From DASUBV01 sp035763085 (GTDB taxonomy: Bacteria; Actinomycetota; Actinomycetes; Streptosporangiales; Streptosporangiaceae), in assembly GCA_035763085.1 (NCBI GenBank), contig DASUBV010000156.1, positions 1-6,509 on the forward strand: a DNA stretch of 6,509 bases, given 5' to 3'. The notes under the pieces were generated by a model, which saw only the letters and a list, made by a program, of their open reading frames with translations, did not search any database and was not told the origin of the DNA. The position numbers and the translations under genes were made by a program. Shown piece by piece: positions 6,448 through 6,509 of the stretch (position 1 is the first letter of the stretch; each line of letters starts with the position of its first letter).

Positions 6448-6509
6448 TCATGGCGCGTAGCGGGCCGGCTCCTCGCGGCTGGCGGCGCCTGCTGGTCCGG
6501 TTGCCGCGG
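6448..6509 (-). pseudogene. Truncated 3' end of a second LuxR-family regulator
   Basis: The minus strand from the window edge to a TGA at 6450-6448 is open and reads AATGPAGAASREEPARYAP. The last nine residues, REEPARYAP, match the end of the intact regulator (REELARYAP) with one change, and the 16 bp around the stop are identical. Upstream of SREE the conserved HLYKAFPKLG of the LuxR HTH is absent and replaced by AATGPAGA, and a Leu is changed to Pro, so this looks like a decayed fragment. If the gene continues beyond the window it could instead be a partial CDS with a divergent HTH. It is on the same strand as the transporter, 209 bp upstream of it. Confidence 0.6.
6472..6509 (-). repeat. 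Direct repeat copy 2, running off the window edge
   Basis: This matches 3892-3929 at 35 of 38 positions and is offset by exactly 2580 bp, with the transporter gene between the copies. The last 20 bp are identical and the window ends within the repeat, so its true length is unknown. It forms the 5' part of the LuxR tail relic described at 6448-6509. Confidence 0.75.

Noticed and set aside
3892..6509. Direct repeats as phage or integrase attachment sites, or insertion-sequence ends
   Set aside because: There is no integrase, transposase or tRNA in the window, and the repeats read as LuxR gene fragments, so a site-specific element is not supported.

Overview
The window is very GC-rich with long overlapping open frames on both strands, and its gene types (a large ATP-binding LuxR regulator, an alpha/beta hydrolase and an MMPL transporter) point to a soil-type high-GC actinomycete. 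Order or genus cannot be fixed from the sequence alone.

There are three convincing protein genes. A complete 894-residue LAL-type LuxR regulator (AAA+ NTPase, helical repeat region, C-terminal LuxR HTH) runs rightward at 80-2764. Facing it on the minus strand is an alpha/beta hydrolase (2952-3833). Upstream of that, also on the minus strand, is a 737-residue two-module MMPL/RND-type membrane transporter (4025-6238). The regulator and hydrolase converge on a nested hairpin at 2881-2939 that looks like a shared terminator. The hydrolase and transporter are separated by 191 bp holding a second terminator-like hairpin, a tentative promoter and a repeat, so they are probably separate transcripts rather than a tight operon. 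The link between the three (regulator controlling export plus hydrolysis of a lipophilic compound) is inference from proximity.

The least ordinary feature is a set of relics of LuxR-regulator 3' ends. At the right edge, the minus strand of 6448-6509 ends in the same residues and stop context as the intact regulator (..REExARYAP-stop), and the similarity continues about 20-25 bp past the stop. A 38-bp imperfect direct repeat (35/38 identical) lies at 3892-3929 and 6472-6509, exactly 2580 bp apart, bracketing the transporter gene. Both copies read on the minus strand as a decayed LuxR tail behind the same 20-bp junction. This suggests that LAL gene ends have been duplicated, truncated and dispersed here, and that the transporter sits in a unit bounded by homologous repeats. 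The window stops inside one of these repeats, so its far side cannot be seen.

The leader of the transporter gene (6239-6447) also holds a small ORF with a strong Shine-Dalgarno sequence that can fold into a hairpin and that overlaps the transporter start. It is a candidate leader peptide, but its codon use argues against a conserved protein. No tRNA, rRNA, CRISPR array, integrase or transposase was seen, and no gene-free stretch exceeds 300 bp.
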